This document shows positions 28,781 to 38,543 of a DNA stretch of 64,000 bases, piece by piece. This DNA is from Pseudomonadota bacterium (lineage in GTDB: Bacteria; Pseudomonadota; Alphaproteobacteria; Micropepsales; Micropepsaceae), in the NCBI GenBank assembly GCA_021804785.1, contig JAJZGY010000002.1:124001-188000 (forward strand), in the 5' to 3' direction. The translations under genes and the position numbers were made by a program. The notes beneath the pieces were generated by a model, which was not told the origin of the DNA, searched no databases, and was given only the letters and a program-made list of their open reading frames with translations. Every line of letters begins with the position of its first letter. The first letter of the stretch is position 1.

Positions 28781-29890
28781 ATGGATCCTGCCGTTCCTGA
28801 TACTGCGACCGAAACCGCCGCTACGCGCGTTGCCACCACCCTTGCCGCCGCCGGCACCTTGCGCCGAGGGCTGCCGGTTGCCGTGACAGAGGCCGAGAGC
28901 ACCAGCATCGTTCTCAGCGTTGAGACCGCGCAGTCTGACAGCTTGGCGGCTCTTGATCGCAGTGCGGTCGAACCCGGCCTTCTTATCCTAACCCATCCAC
29001 GGGCCGCCACGCTCAAGATTCGTCTCTATACACCGGAAGTCATCGCCATCCGGCGCGAGCCCTCGTGGTCCGCCGATCACATTCGCGCCATTGCCGATCC
29101 CACCATCGATCTGGCGGCACCGCTCAAGGGACCGTTCAGCGCCCTGCGCGCGCCCTTGCCCGTAGGCGCGGCCACAGCCGTCAAACTTGCCAAACTGGCC
29201 GGCCTACTGCCGTCGGTATTACTGTGGCCCCATGTCCATCCGGATCCGGCAGTGACGCCAATCCGCACCGAGGTAATCGACGCCTATGATGCGGACAGCG
29301 TCGCCGCCTTGCGTCTGGTAGCCCGGGCCCCCGTGCCTCTGGAAGGCGCTCCTCAGAGCGAGATCGCCGCCTTCCGTCCGGCCGGCGGCGGGCCTGAACA
29401 TTATGCCATCATCATCAACAGTCCTGCGCCGCATGAACCGGTGCTGACACGGCTGCATTCAGAATGCTTTACGGGCGATCTGCTCGGCTCGCTCAAATGT
29501 GACTGTGGACAGCAGTTGCGCGGTGCCATCGCCGCCATCGCCGCAGCCGGAGGCGGCATTCTGCTCTATCTGGCGCAGGAAGGGCGCGGTATCGGACTGA
29601 TCAACAAGCTGCGCGCCTATCGCCTGCAGGACCAGGGCTTCGATACGGTGGAAGCCAATGAGCGCCTCGGCTTTGCCAGTGATGAGCGGCTCTATGGTGT
29701 GGCGGCGCGCATGCTCACCCTCCTCGGCTACAGCAAGGTGCGGCTTTTGACCAACAACCCCGACAAGCTCAAGGGCCTTGCCGCAGCGGGCGTCGAGGTC
29801 GTGGCGCGCGTCCCCCACATCTTTGCCAGCAATCCCCATAACGATGCCTATCTGCGGACCAAGGCAGAAAAAGCCGGCCATCTGTTTTGA
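28781..29890 (+). CDS. ribA: GTP cyclohydrolase II with N-terminal degenerate RibB-like domain
   Basis: First step of riboflavin synthesis: GTP to 2,5-diamino-6-ribosylamino-pyrimidinone phosphate. 369 residues. The C-terminal half has zinc ligands C229, C240 and C242 (HSECFTGDLLGSLKCDCG), the catalytic region AQEGRGIGLINKLRAY and TNNPDKLKGL. The N-terminal ~190 residues lack the DHBP synthase acidic signature but occupy its place, as in other long alphaproteobacterial RibA proteins. The ATG start is weakly supported; a GTG 15 nt earlier is in frame. No FMN riboswitch is seen. Confidence 0.93.
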   Translation: MDPAVPDTATETAATRVATTLAAAGTLRRGLPVAVTEAESTSIVLSVETAQSDSLAALDRSAVEPGLLILTHPRAATLKIRLYTPEVIAIRREPSWSADHIRAIADPTIDLAAPLKGPFSALRAPLPVGAATAVKLAKLAGLLPSVLLWPHVHPDPAVTPIRTEVIDAYDADSVAALRLVARAPVPLEGAPQSEIAAFRPAGGGPEHYAIIINSPAPHEPVLTRLHSECFTGDLLGSLKCDCGQQLRGAIAAIAAAGGGILLYLAQEGRGIGLINKLRAYRLQDQGFDTVEANERLGFASDERLYGVAARMLTLLGYSKVRLLTNNPDKLKGLAAAGVEVVARVPHIFASNPHNDAYLRTKAEKAGHLF

Positions 29891-29978
29891 GTCACCCGGC
29901 AAATATTGCCACCTAGGTCCGACCCGCTGACGGATCCCCGCCCGGGTACGCTGGCCCGAAGCTTGCTTGGCCTGGGCA

Positions 29979-30614
29979 ATGACACAACCGCTGATGCAAC
30001 CGGCGCTGGCCAATGCTGTCGGGGCCGCGGCCACCGCCCCGGCAAAGCCAGCTGCGTCCAGCGGCGGCTCGCTATTTTCCGATCTTCTGGAAATCGTCAA
30101 TCCGCTTCAGCATCTGCCGATCATCTCGACGCTCTACCGGGCCATCACGGGCGACAAAATCGGCAGCGTTGAACAGATCGCGGGCGATACCTTGTTCGGT
30201 GGGCTCTATGGTGCGGTCTCCTCCTTCGTCAATCTCGCCGTCAAGGATCTGACCGGCGAGGACATCGGTTCGCGCATTCTTGCCTTTGCCGAAAACCTCA
30301 CCGGCATCCATCTGCCGGGCCCGTCCACGCCACGGCCCACAAAGCTAGCCGATCTCGCGGCCAGCAAGCTCAATCCCTCCCGCCCTTTGACGGCTGGGGC
30401 CCTCGCCCCCACACCAAGCCTCAGCGCGCTCAGCCTTGCGGACCTGCCATCGGTGCACACCGCCGCGCCCGTCGTCCGGGCCCGGCTTCCACTTCAGCCT
30501 CAGATCGAAGGTGGCGCGGCTCTCCTCGCCGCCCTCGCATCAAAGTCGATCCCGCGCACGCTGGCGCTCCGCGCACTCGCGGCGTATCAAAAGTCGCTGC
30601 AGCTGAAAGGCTAG
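29979..30614 (+). CDS. Conserved hypothetical protein (NPLQHxP/YRxITGD motif)
   Basis: 211 residues starting MTQPLMQPALANAV. I do not know the function. Residues about 35-90 hold NPLQHLPIISTLYRAITGDK and GDTLFGGLYGAVSSFVNLAV, which I recognise as a recurring motif of hypothetical proteins in alphaproteobacteria. The Gly-rich part could be a membrane-associating helix pair. The C-terminal half is Pro/Ala/Leu-rich and looks disordered, then helical (LAALASKSIPRTLALRALAAY). Follows ribA on the same strand. Its stop codon lies in the CTAG shared with the convergent yggS-like gene. Confidence 0.78.
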   Translation: MTQPLMQPALANAVGAAATAPAKPAASSGGSLFSDLLEIVNPLQHLPIISTLYRAITGDKIGSVEQIAGDTLFGGLYGAVSSFVNLAVKDLTGEDIGSRILAFAENLTGIHLPGPSTPRPTKLADLAASKLNPSRPLTAGALAPTPSLSALSLADLPSVHTAAPVVRARLPLQPQIEGGAALLAALASKSIPRTLALRALAAYQKSLQLKG

Positions 30615-31285
30615 TGGCGAGCACCAAAGAGCGCGCTGCCAACACGCACATGCGTCGCGCCAAAGGCGATGGCGGTCTCAAAGTCGGCACTCATGCCCAT
30701 GCTGAGACACTCAAGAGCGCGCTCGCGGGCCAGGTTGGCCAGAAAGGCAAAATGTGGCGCCGGCACCTCCTGCGCAGGCGGAATGCACATCAGCCCAATT
30801 ACCGGCAGCCTCAGCTCGTCGCGCGCAAGGCGTACAAGCTCGGGCACCATGGGCGGTAACACCCCCGATTTTTGTGCCTCCTCGCCGGTATTGACCTGGA
30901 CGAACAGGTCCGGACAACGTCCTGTGGCATCGCGCTCACTGGCAAGAGCATGGGCGAGCTTCGGCCGGTCCAGCGAATGAATGCAGTCGAAGAGCGCGAC
31001 AGCATCGTGCACCTTGTTGGTCTGCAGGGGGCCAATCAGATGCAGTTCAAGACCTCGTTCGCGGGCCTGAAGTCCTGCAAACTTGGCCTTGGCCTCCTGC
31101 ACCCGATTCTCACCAAAGCGATGCTGACCTGCCTTGATTAGCGCCTCGATCTCTTCAGGTCCGTGGGTCTTGGAAACCGCGATCAGGTGGGTAAATGGCG
31201 CCGGTCTGACGCTGCGCTTTCGCGCAGCCTCGATGCGCGCCAGAATGGCATGAAGGCGGCTTTGGGGATCTTGTGGGAGGGACAT
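30611..31285 (-). CDS. YggS-family pyridoxal phosphate homeostasis protein
   Basis: 224 residues starting MSLPQDPQSRLHAIL. Single-domain PLP-binding TIM barrel of the YggS/PROSC family, which carries PLP without known catalysis and balances B6 and amino-acid pools. The PLP lysine is in LIAVSKTHGPEEI; GENRVQEAKAKF, HLIGPLQTNK and the phosphate-binding LSMGMSADFETAI with HVRVGSALFG are all present. Start chosen because upstream residues to 31321 lack conservation. Divergent from the ThiE-like gene with no spacer beyond the start codons. Confidence 0.94.
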   Translation of the reverse strand: MSLPQDPQSRLHAILARIEAARKRSVRPAPFTHLIAVSKTHGPEEIEALIKAGQHRFGENRVQEAKAKFAGLQARERGLELHLIGPLQTNKVHDAVALFDCIHSLDRPKLAHALASERDATGRCPDLFVQVNTGEEAQKSGVLPPMVPELVRLARDELRLPVIGLMCIPPAQEVPAPHFAFLANLARERALECLSMGMSADFETAIAFGATHVRVGSALFGARH

Positions 31286-31287
31286 GA

Positions 31288-31908
31288 ATGGCCGAATTGC
31301 GCGAGCGCATAAAACTAGCAAGGGCTGCCGCGCAGCTCAACGCGCAATCGCGTTCGACCAGACACATGCCTGCATTGGCACTGCTGAGCGATGATCTGCG
31401 TCTGCCGGCTCCGGCCGAGGCGATCAAAGCCCTGCCGAAGGGCAGCCTCGTCATCCTGCGCGCAAAAGATCCGCTGCGACGTGCGCAGCTGGCACAGATC
31501 TGCGTGCCCATCTGCCGGATCAGGAAGCACGTGCTGCTGATCGCCGATGATCCCGCGCTGGCCGGACGCTGTGGTGCTGCGGGCCTTCACCTTCCACAGG
31601 CCCGCCATGATGCCCTCTCCTATTGGCGCATACGCCGCCCCACCTGGTTCATCAGCTACGCCGTGCATGATCTTGCGGCCCTGCATCACGCGGCCAGGGG
31701 GGGAGCCGACGTCGCACTGGTCTCACCGGTTTTTGCCACGCAGAGCCATCAGGACGGCAACCCGCTGGGTCCCCTGCGGCTCGCAGCGTTCGCCCGCGCC
31801 GCCCAGCTGCCGGTCTATGGTCTGGGCGGCATCAATGGACGGAACTGCCAGCGGCTCCGCGGCTTGAAGCTTGCGGGTATTGCCGCAATCGGCGCACTTT
31901 CGCCCTAA
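31288..31908 (+). CDS. ThiE-like (thiamine phosphate synthase/TenI) protein
   Basis: 206 residues with the TMP-TENI barrel: GLHLPQARH, WFISYAVHDL, DVALVSPVFATQSHQDG and VYGLGGING appear in order. True ThiE couples HMP-PP and HET-P to thiamine phosphate. Here the N-terminal pyrophosphate-binding region is not the usual strong match, so it may be a divergent ThiE or a TenI-like relative. It starts 2 bp from the divergent yggS-like start, and its stop overlaps that of the convergent porin. No other thi genes are near. Confidence 0.75.
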   Translation: MAELRERIKLARAAAQLNAQSRSTRHMPALALLSDDLRLPAPAEAIKALPKGSLVILRAKDPLRRAQLAQICVPICRIRKHVLLIADDPALAGRCGAAGLHLPQARHDALSYWRIRRPTWFISYAVHDLAALHHAARGGADVALVSPVFATQSHQDGNPLGPLRLAAFARAAQLPVYGLGGINGRNCQRLRGLKLAGIAAIGALSP

Positions 31909-33092
31909 ACATGCAGCTGGGCAAAGAGGAACACGGCATTGAACCCCAGGCTGCTCGGGCCGCCGTAAAGCGCAGCGGCGCTGTGCACGAAATGCTCATG
32001 CTGAAAACCCAGGGTCAGTTGCAGGTTGCGATTGACGACGTACGCGGTGCTCAGCTCGTAGCCGGCAAGATGCAAATGCGGCAAGCCCGCAGCCGCTCCA
32101 ACCGTACCGTCGGAATATTCGACACCGATCTTGTAGGGTCCAGACACCAAGGTGGCACTACCATGCAGCACATCACTGTGACCAGTTTTCGTCGCCGCAA
32201 ACGGATCAAAGGCATAGGTGTTGCTTTGCCGATAGGCCCCGCCCAGCGCTGCAGTCAGGCTGTCGCTGAAGGCATAGTCAACCTCGCCGCCCAGGCCCCA
32301 ATCGAGGAGATCCGATTGGCCGAGCTCTGGATGCACAAGTTGGCCACGCACAACCCCTGCATAAAGACCAACTGAGGTGCGGCCAAAATAGCCGGTGTAA
32401 TTGAGAGCGGCATCAACGAGATCGCTTTGCCGGCCGCCGCCCGAGGGAGCGGAGGCGGGCACGCGAAGAGGTCCGCGCGCCAGCGACGGAGTAAACGAAA
32501 CCCCCAGTTGCACGCCCAAAAGCCGGGGAGAGAAGTAGGTCAGCTTGCTGTCATTTGACGTGGAGAACACGGCACTGCGTGGAGCAAAGATGGCGTGCAG
32601 ATTGATGCCGGAGCGCGGATCGGCAAAGAAGCTGATATTGGCGTCATCGATGGCAGTTTGTGGTGCGATCAAAGGTCCGGTGATGGCCATCGTGTAGGCG
32701 GCACCGTCCTGCTTTCCCACCTCAATCTCACCATAAGGCGTGCGGACAAAGCCATAGACCTTGGCAAAAAAGCGGTTGCCGTAATTATCCCCGGAAAAGC
32801 GATCGTGATAAAGATTGAGCCGCGTCGCCACGCCAACGCGCCATTCATTGGCAAAGAGTTTGTCGATCCTGGCCGCAGCAAATATGGAGGCGGTTGGGCG
32901 GCTGCGCCACCGCGACCAGCTTTGGGATGCGGAAAATTCCGTGACGTTGACATCGCCGCCCAGATGCGCGGTCCACTCCTGACCAAGATCAAGCTTGATG
33001 GGAGCAAGCCAGCGCTGCTGGGCCAAGGCCGGTGGCGCCGCCAGCAGCAACATCCCCGCCAGCAGGCTTAACCGGGATGGGCGCCACACCAT
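31905..33092 (-). CDS. Outer-membrane porin
   Basis: 395 residues starting MVWRPSRLSLLAGMLLLAAP with a clear signal peptide ending ALA-QQ. The rest shows alternating hydrophobic/polar beta strands (for example VGLYAGVVRGQLV, DYAFSDSLTAALGGAYRQ), a NYGNRFFAKVYGFVRTPYGEIEVGKQDG segment like the strand 3-4 region of general Gram-negative porins, and a C-terminus NAVFLFAQLHV, although the last residue is Val rather than the more usual Phe. Start chosen because it falls 5 bp after the upstream DUF3828 stop. Pore selectivity cannot be read from sequence. Confidence 0.85.
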   Translation of the reverse strand: MVWRPSRLSLLAGMLLLAAPPALAQQRWLAPIKLDLGQEWTAHLGGDVNVTEFSASQSWSRWRSRPTASIFAAARIDKLFANEWRVGVATRLNLYHDRFSGDNYGNRFFAKVYGFVRTPYGEIEVGKQDGAAYTMAITGPLIAPQTAIDDANISFFADPRSGINLHAIFAPRSAVFSTSNDSKLTYFSPRLLGVQLGVSFTPSLARGPLRVPASAPSGGGRQSDLVDAALNYTGYFGRTSVGLYAGVVRGQLVHPELGQSDLLDWGLGGEVDYAFSDSLTAALGGAYRQSNTYAFDPFAATKTGHSDVLHGSATLVSGPYKIGVEYSDGTVGAAAGLPHLHLAGYELSTAYVVNRNLQLTLGFQHEHFVHSAAALYGGPSSLGFNAVFLFAQLHV

Positions 33093-33096
33093 GGCG

Positions 33097-33630
33097 TCAT
33101 CGGCCGCGCGCATTGACGAGGGCGAAAGCAAGATTGGATTTCAGCGTACCTTGATTGGTAAAGGGCACACCTCCGCCATAGACGACATTGTCAACACGCC
33201 AGCCGTCCTCGCTGCGCGTCAAGACAAGCTTGTCCTGCCAGTGATAGGCCCGCCCTCCTGCATTGCGATAGCTGAGCGCGGCCGGACACACCGCCTGCGT
33301 CTTCCTGAGCACACAGTGACCGACACTGGCTGCACTCACTCCATCGAAGAGAGATACGAAGATATTGCCCTCCAGCAAGGGCGGAACCGCGTGCCGGGAA
33401 TTATGTGCGTAGGCAAGCTCCGCCTCATTCGCACGCGCAAGAGCCCTTGCCAGCGATGGAGAAATAAACGGCATGAGACGCGCGCGTCCGGCACTGTCGG
33501 GAATTCCACCCTCCTCCAAGGAGATGACCGCCTGATAGAAACCGTCTGCGATGGCCTTGGGCGTATCAGCAGCCTTGGCCACTACCGGCGCACAAAGGAC
33601 AAGGAGGGCAAAAAGTGCGCCACGGCTCAT
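33097..33630 (-). CDS. Secreted DUF3828-domain protein
   Basis: 177 residues with a signal peptide (GALFALLVLCAPVVAKAADT). The mature part has the pattern FYQAVISLEEGGIPDSAGRARLMPFISPSLA, then PPLLEGNIFVSLFDGVSAASVG and DGWRVDNVVYGGGVPF, which matches my memory of DUF3828 periplasmic proteins. The conserved W-R-V-D near the end suggests an NTF2-like fold, as in other family members. Two Cys at about 106 and 115 could form a disulfide. Function unknown. Between mscL and the porin on one strand, probably one transcript. Confidence 0.78.
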   Translation of the reverse strand: MSRGALFALLVLCAPVVAKAADTPKAIADGFYQAVISLEEGGIPDSAGRARLMPFISPSLARALARANEAELAYAHNSRHAVPPLLEGNIFVSLFDGVSAASVGHCVLRKTQAVCPAALSYRNAGGRAYHWQDKLVLTRSEDGWRVDNVVYGGGVPFTNQGTLKSNLAFALVNARGR

Positions 33631-34044
33631 TCAGGCCTGCCTCTGCAGAAGGTCACGGATCTCGCGAAGCAGCAGGATCTCTTCACTGGGCGGCGGGGGC
33701 GCCGCCGGCGCAGGGGCCTTCAGCCGGTTGATCTGACGCACAATGAGGAACAGCGTCAGCGCGACAATTAGAAAATTGATCACCGAGGTGACAAAAGCGC
33801 CATAGCCCAGGATGACCGCGCCCGCCTTCTGCGCCGCAGCCAGCGTCGGGTAGGGCCCGCCGCCCCGCAGCACGAGAAAATAATTGGTGAAGTCTGCCCC
33901 GCCAGTGACCAATCCAATGAGGGGATTAAGAACATCCTTAACCAGCGTCGTGACGATCCCGGTGAACGAGGCGCCGATAATGACACCTACGGCCAGATCG
34001 ACGACGCTGCCACGCATGGCAAATTTCTTGAATTCTTCAAACAT
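33631..34044 (-). CDS. mscL: Large-conductance mechanosensitive channel
   Basis: 137-residue inner-membrane channel that opens on membrane tension during osmotic downshock. It starts [20 protein letters not shown], the canonical N-terminal helix, with GAGGGGT upstream (an open frame extends to 34101). TM1 [17 protein letters not shown] and TM2 [18 protein letters not shown] are clear, with a periplasmic loop [19 protein letters not shown] between. The cytoplasmic bundle [14 protein letters not shown] follows a Pro-rich linker. First gene of a set with the DUF3828 and porin genes. Confidence 0.97.
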   Translation of the reverse strand: MFEEFKKFAMRGSVVDLAVGVIIGASFTGIVTTLVKDVLNPLIGLVTGGADFTNYFLVLRGGGPYPTLAAAQKAGAVILGYGAFVTSVINFLIVALTLFLIVRQINRLKAPAPAAPPPPSEEILLLREIRDLLQRQA

Positions 34045-34232
34045 GGACCCCTCTTGCGTCGGGATTGCGGCGCTAACGTATTGATGAACACGGTCTTTCA
34101 CAAGAACCGGGGGATAACCGCGGGACCCGCCGCCCCCGCGGCGGCGCTCCGCGCCAAGGCCCGCGCGGGCCCTGTGCGGCGGGGGGCAAGTCGCCCTCCC
34201 ACCGGGTCCGACGCCAGGGAACTCGCGGCAGC

Positions 34233-34260
34233 TTGCAAATTATGGGCTTTTGCTTATAAG
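34233..34260 (+). promoter_or_regulatory. Predicted promoter of rpmI-rplT
   Basis: TTGCAA (34233-34238), 16-nt spacer, TATAAG (34255-34260) gives a good -35/-10 match, about 80 bp before the rpmI ATG at 34344. The leader between, about 34265-34340, contains GC-rich inverted segments, possibly for L20-type autoregulation; I could not fold it confidently. Confidence 0.6.
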
Positions 34261-34343
34261 CAGCGCCCTTTCGGGCCGTCCGGCGCACGGACATGCCGTG
34301 GCGGCCCAGAACGCAACCGGGCCAACGCCCCGAGGAACGCAAA

Positions 34344-34541
34344 ATGTCCAAGCTGAAGACCAAGTCCAGCGCCAAAAAGCGCTTTAGATTCACCGCAAGC
34401 GGCAAGATCAAAAAGGGCCAGGCTGGCAAGCGCCATGGCATGATCAAACGCTCCAATGAACAGATCCGGGAATTGCGCGGCACCTCGACGCTGAGCAACT
34501 CCGAAACCCAGCGCATTAAGCGCTGGATGCCCTACGCGTAA
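34344..34541 (+). CDS. rpmI: 50S ribosomal protein bL35
   Basis: 65 residues starting [20 protein letters not shown], the canonical bL35 N-terminus, with GAGGAACGC before the ATG. Lys/Arg-rich, ending IKRWMPYA as in other bacterial bL35. A longer frame upstream to 34293 is rejected because the family begins here. infC, often the first gene of this operon, is not adjacent. rplT follows after 11 bp. Confidence 0.97.
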   Translation: MSKLKTKSSAKKRFRFTASGKIKKGQAGKRHGMIKRSNEQIRELRGTSTLSNSETQRIKRWMPYA

Positions 34542-34552
34542 GGAGGGATAGG

Positions 34553-34900
34553 ATGTCCAAGTCACCCCGCTCGGTTCCGAGCCACGCCCGCCGCAAACGC
34601 GTTTTCAAGCAGGTCAAGGGCTTCTACGGTCGCCGCAAGAACACGATCCGCGCCGCCAACGCTGCCGCCGATCGCTCGCTGCAGCACAATTATGTCGGTC
34701 GCAAGCTGAAGAAGCGCAATTTCCGCGCGCTCTGGATTCAGCGCATCAACGCGGCGTGCCGCGAGAACGGCCTCTCCTACAGCCGATTTATCGCCGGTCT
34801 CGCCAAGGCCGGGATCGAGATCGACCGTAAGGTCCTTGCCGATCTCGCCGTGCGCGAGCCCGAAGCCTTCAAGGCGCTGGTTGACCAGGCAACGGCCTGA
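34553..34900 (+). CDS. rplT: 50S ribosomal protein bL20
   Basis: 115 residues with the normal bL20 helical layout: [20 protein letters not shown] near the N-terminus, then [47 protein letters not shown]. The extreme N-terminus ([10 protein letters not shown]) differs from the common MARVKRGV. Early 50S assembly protein and, in many bacteria, autoregulator of its operon. AGGAGGGATAGG gives a strong ribosome site. Confidence 0.97.
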   Translation: MSKSPRSVPSHARRKRVFKQVKGFYGRRKNTIRAANAAADRSLQHNYVGRKLKKRNFRALWIQRINAACRENGLSYSRFIAGLAKAGIEIDRKVLADLAVREPEAFKALVDQATA

Positions 34901-35037
34901 GGTGCGCGGGTAGCGCCGCACGCAGGTCCACGCGCCGTCCAGATCGATCAGTCGCCCGGTGCGCGGCCGCCGCCGGCGAGCCGGGCGAGTTCATCGACAT
35001 CCTTCACAGGATGTCCTTCAAGCTCAGGTGATAAGGC

Positions 35038-36117
35038 ATGTCGGCCCTGCAAAGCCTTGAGACCGAGATCCTTGCTGCGATCGGCGCAGCTGCGGATGAA
35101 AGCGCTCTGGATGCCGTGCGCGTAGCTGCGCTCGGCAAAAAGGGCAGCATCAGCGACCTGCTGAAGACGCTGGGGGGCATGACCGCCGCTGAGCGGAAGG
35201 AAAACGGCCCGCTCTTCAATGGCGTACGCGACCGTGTCAGCGAGGCCATCGCCCAGCGCAAGCGTGCGTTGGCGGATCTGGCGCTCGACGCCCGTCTGAA
35301 TTTGGAGCGCGTCGACGTTACCTTGCCGGCGCGGCCGCTGGCGCAGGGCACAGTGCATCCCATCTCGCAGGTTCTCGACGAAGTGACCGCAATCTTTGCC
35401 GATCTCGGCTTTGCGGTGGCCGAAGGGCCTGACGTCGAATATGACGATTACAACTTCACCAAGCTCAACATCCCGCCTGATCATCCGGCCCGTCAGATGC
35501 ACGATACATTCTATCTGGCGCCACAGGCCGATGGTGCGCGTCACGTGCTGCGCACCCATACATCACCTGTGCAGGTCCGCACCATGCTGACCCAGAAGCC
35601 GCCCATCCGCGTCATCGCTCCAGGCCGTACCTATCGCGTCGACAATGATGCCACGCATTCCCCGATGTTTCACCAGATCGAAGCTCTGGTGATCGACGAG
35701 AATACCCATCTTGGTCATCTCAAATGGGTGGTGGAGGAATTCTGCAAGGCCTTTTTCGAAATCGAGAGCGTCGAGCTGCGCGGGCGCCCAAGCTTTTTTC
35801 CCTTCACCGAGCCCAGCGTGGAATGGGATCTACGCTGTGACCGCTCGGTCGCCGGACGCATCGAATTCGGGCGTGGCAATGACTGGCTCGAGCTCGGTGG
35901 TTCGGGCATGGTCCATCCCAATGTCCTAGCCATGTGTGGTGTCGATGCCAGCCGATACCAGGGCTTTGCCTTCGGTCTTGGTCTCGACCGCCTCGCCATG
36001 CTGAAATATGGCGCGCCGGACTTGCGCCCATTTTTTGACGGTGACCTGCGCTGGCTGAAGCATTTCGGCTTTACCGCGTTCGATGTGCCCACCCTCGACG
36101 CAGGACTGAGCCGATGA
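35038..36117 (+). CDS. pheS: Phenylalanyl-tRNA synthetase alpha subunit
   Basis: 359 residues, the class II catalytic subunit of the (alpha-beta)2 enzyme. The N-terminal coiled coil (about 1-85, [12 protein letters not shown]) binds tRNA. Motif 2-type region [26 protein letters not shown] and motif 3 [25 protein letters not shown] are clear. GATAAGG precedes the ATG. Overlaps pheT by 4 nt. The 137-bp gap after rplT has a small hairpin near 34998-35013 but no recognisable leader peptide. Confidence 0.98.
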   Translation: MSALQSLETEILAAIGAAADESALDAVRVAALGKKGSISDLLKTLGGMTAAERKENGPLFNGVRDRVSEAIAQRKRALADLALDARLNLERVDVTLPARPLAQGTVHPISQVLDEVTAIFADLGFAVAEGPDVEYDDYNFTKLNIPPDHPARQMHDTFYLAPQADGARHVLRTHTSPVQVRTMLTQKPPIRVIAPGRTYRVDNDATHSPMFHQIEALVIDENTHLGHLKWVVEEFCKAFFEIESVELRGRPSFFPFTEPSVEWDLRCDRSVAGRIEFGRGNDWLELGGSGMVHPNVLAMCGVDASRYQGFAFGLGLDRLAMLKYGAPDLRPFFDGDLRWLKHFGFTAFDVPTLDAGLSR

Positions 36118-38543
36118 AGCTGACCTATTCGTGGCTGCTTGAGCACCTCGACACCGAGGCCGATGCCGCAAGCCTCGCGGCCAAGCTGACCGCCATCGGT
36201 CTTGAAGTGGAGACGCTGGAAGATGCTGGCGCGCGTCTCGCCGACTTCACCGTCGCCCATGTGGTTTCGGCCGAAAAACATCCCAATGCCGACAAGCTCA
36301 AACTCTGCATGGTTGATACCGGCACCGACATCGTACAGGTGATCTGCGGCGCACCCAATGCCCGTACCGGCATCAAGGCTGTCTTCGCCCGGCCCGGGGT
36401 GGTCATTCCCTATAGTGGAGATGTGCTCAAGATCGGCGCTATCCGCGGCCTTGAATCGCGCGGCATGCTGTGTTCGGCCCGCGAACTGCTCCTGTCGGAT
36501 GAGCATGACGGCATCATCGAATTGCCGGCCGACGCTGAAATCGGCACCCCCATCGCCCGCGCACTGGGGCTTGATGATCCGGTGATCGAGATTTCACTGA
36601 CCCCCAATCGAGGTGATTGCACCGGGGTACACGGAATAGCCCGCGATCTTGCCGCTGCCGCGATGGGGCAGCTGCGTACAAAGGAACCGCAGCCGGTTGC
36701 CGGACGCTTCCCTGCCCCGATCGGCGTACGCATCAGCGCACCCGCTGCAGCCGCCGGCGCCAGCCCGCTCTTCGCCGGTCGCCTGATCCGCGGTGTCCGC
36801 AATGGCCCCTCGCCGCAATGGCTGCAGGAGCGTCTGCGTGCTGTCGGGCTAAGGCCGATCTCCGCGCTCGTCGACCTCACCAACCTGATGAGCCTTGATC
36901 GGGGCCGGCCACTGCACGTCTTCGATGCCGATACCCTGCAGGGCGGCATCTGTGTGCGCATGGCGGCCGAAGGTGAAAGTCTGCGTGCCCTCGATGGCAA
37001 GACCTACGACCTCGATTCGTCAATGTGCGTGATCGCAGATGACAACGCGGTTCTGAGCCTCGGTGGCATCATGGGCGGAGAGGCAAGCAGCTGTACCGAG
37101 GCGACCGTCAACGTGTTTGTTGAAGCAGCCCTGTTCGATCCGGCACGCATCGCCGCCACCGGGCGCAAGCTCGGAATTCTCTCAGACGCCCGCTACCGCT
37201 TCGAGAGGGGCGTGGACCCGCAGTTCTGCATTCCCGGACTGGAACTGGCCACGCAGTGGATCCTGGAGCTATGCGGCGGAGAGCCAAGCGAGATCGTCAT
37301 TGCCGGGCAGTCGCCGGACTGGCGGCGCGAGATCGTGCTTGCCGCCGACACCGTGAAGCGTCTGACTGGCCTTAGCCTCGACATCATCCAGATCGAGCAG
37401 ATTCTGATGCGCCTGGGCTTTACCATCAAGCGCCAGGATCCTGAGCTGCTGGTCACGCCACCGTCCTGGCGCAGCGATGTGCACGGTCCCGCCGATCTCG
37501 TTGAAGAGGTGGTGCGCATTCACGGCATCGAGCATGTTCCAGCCGTGCCTTTGCCCCGTCCCTTCGCGGTGGCTCGCGGTGTCCTGACCCCAGCGCAGCG
37601 GCGCATGCGTCTGTGCCGTCGGGTGCTCGCAGCGCGCGGGTTCCATGAGTGCGTGCAATACTCCTTCATCGCCCGCACCAAGGCCGCGCTTTTTGGCGGT
37701 GGCGACGCGGCGCGACAGCTGGAAAATCCCATTGCCGCTGATCTGGATGCCCTGCGACCAACACCATTGCCTTCTCTTCTGGACGCTGCCGCGCGCAATC
37801 AGGCCCGCGGTCTTGGCCATCTCAATCTCTTCGAGGTTGGCGCCGGCTTTGCCAGCGGCGTGCCAGGTGAGCAGGAAAACATCGCGGTCGCGCTGCGGGC
37901 CGGCCTACCTGCGCCCGAGTGGACCAAATCGCAGCGTGCCCCCGACGTCTTTGATGCCAAAGCCGACGTGTTTGCGCTGCTGGAGACTCTCATGGGTGGC
38001 GCGATGACGGCCCCGGTGCGCGCAGGCGCACCCGGCTGGTACCACCCCGGACGCTCCGGAGTGCTGGCACTGGGACCCCGCGTCATTGCCCACTTCGGCG
38101 AATTACATCCGCGCATTGTCGAGGCTTTTGACCTCAAGGGGCCAGTGCTCGCCTGCGAACTCTTCCTTGACCGCATTCCCGAACCAAAGATCAAGGGTAA
38201 GGCTCGCCCGGTTTTTGCGCCAAGCCCGCTGCAGCCGGTCGAACGCGACTTTGCCTTCCTGGTCGCTGACGCGGTGGGTGCAGAAGAGATCTTGAAGGCG
38301 GTGCGCATGGCCGAACGCACGCTGATCGAAAGCGTCAGCGTGTTTGATCTTTACGCCGGGGAGGCTGTGCCACCAGGTAAGAAGTCGATCGCGATCCGCG
38401 TGCGCCTCCAACCGAAGGAAAAGACCCTTACCGACGAGCAGATCGAGGCGATTGCGGCCAGCATCATCGCCGCGGTGGCCAAGGCCACCGGCGGGATATT
38501 GCGCAGCCAGGACACGGGAGCAGATCAAGGCGATGCAGCGTGA
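36114..38543 (+). CDS. pheT: Phenylalanyl-tRNA synthetase beta subunit
   Basis: 809 residues. Domain order: N-terminal structural module ([13 protein letters not shown]), EMAP/OB-type tRNA-binding domain ([19 protein letters not shown]), B3/4 editing region ([23 protein letters not shown]), B5 and catalytic-like core ([34 protein letters not shown]), and the C-terminal ferredoxin-fold anticodon domain ([14 protein letters not shown]). Co-translated with pheS through ATGA. Its last 11 nt overlap the start of the MFS gene. Confidence 0.98.
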   Translation: MKLTYSWLLEHLDTEADAASLAAKLTAIGLEVETLEDAGARLADFTVAHVVSAEKHPNADKLKLCMVDTGTDIVQVICGAPNARTGIKAVFARPGVVIPYSGDVLKIGAIRGLESRGMLCSARELLLSDEHDGIIELPADAEIGTPIARALGLDDPVIEISLTPNRGDCTGVHGIARDLAAAAMGQLRTKEPQPVAGRFPAPIGVRISAPAAAAGASPLFAGRLIRGVRNGPSPQWLQERLRAVGLRPISALVDLTNLMSLDRGRPLHVFDADTLQGGICVRMAAEGESLRALDGKTYDLDSSMCVIADDNAVLSLGGIMGGEASSCTEATVNVFVEAALFDPARIAATGRKLGILSDARYRFERGVDPQFCIPGLELATQWILELCGGEPSEIVIAGQSPDWRREIVLAADTVKRLTGLSLDIIQIEQILMRLGFTIKRQDPELLVTPPSWRSDVHGPADLVEEVVRIHGIEHVPAVPLPRPFAVARGVLTPAQRRMRLCRRVLAARGFHECVQYSFIARTKAALFGGGDAARQLENPIAADLDALRPTPLPSLLDAAARNQARGLGHLNLFEVGAGFASGVPGEQENIAVALRAGLPAPEWTKSQRAPDVFDAKADVFALLETLMGGAMTAPVRAGAPGWYHPGRSGVLALGPRVIAHFGELHPRIVEAFDLKGPVLACELFLDRIPEPKIKGKARPVFAPSPLQPVERDFAFLVADAVGAEEILKAVRMAERTLIESVSVFDLYAGEAVPPGKKSIAIRVRLQPKEKTLTDEQIEAIAASIIAAVAKATGGILRSQDTGADQGDAA

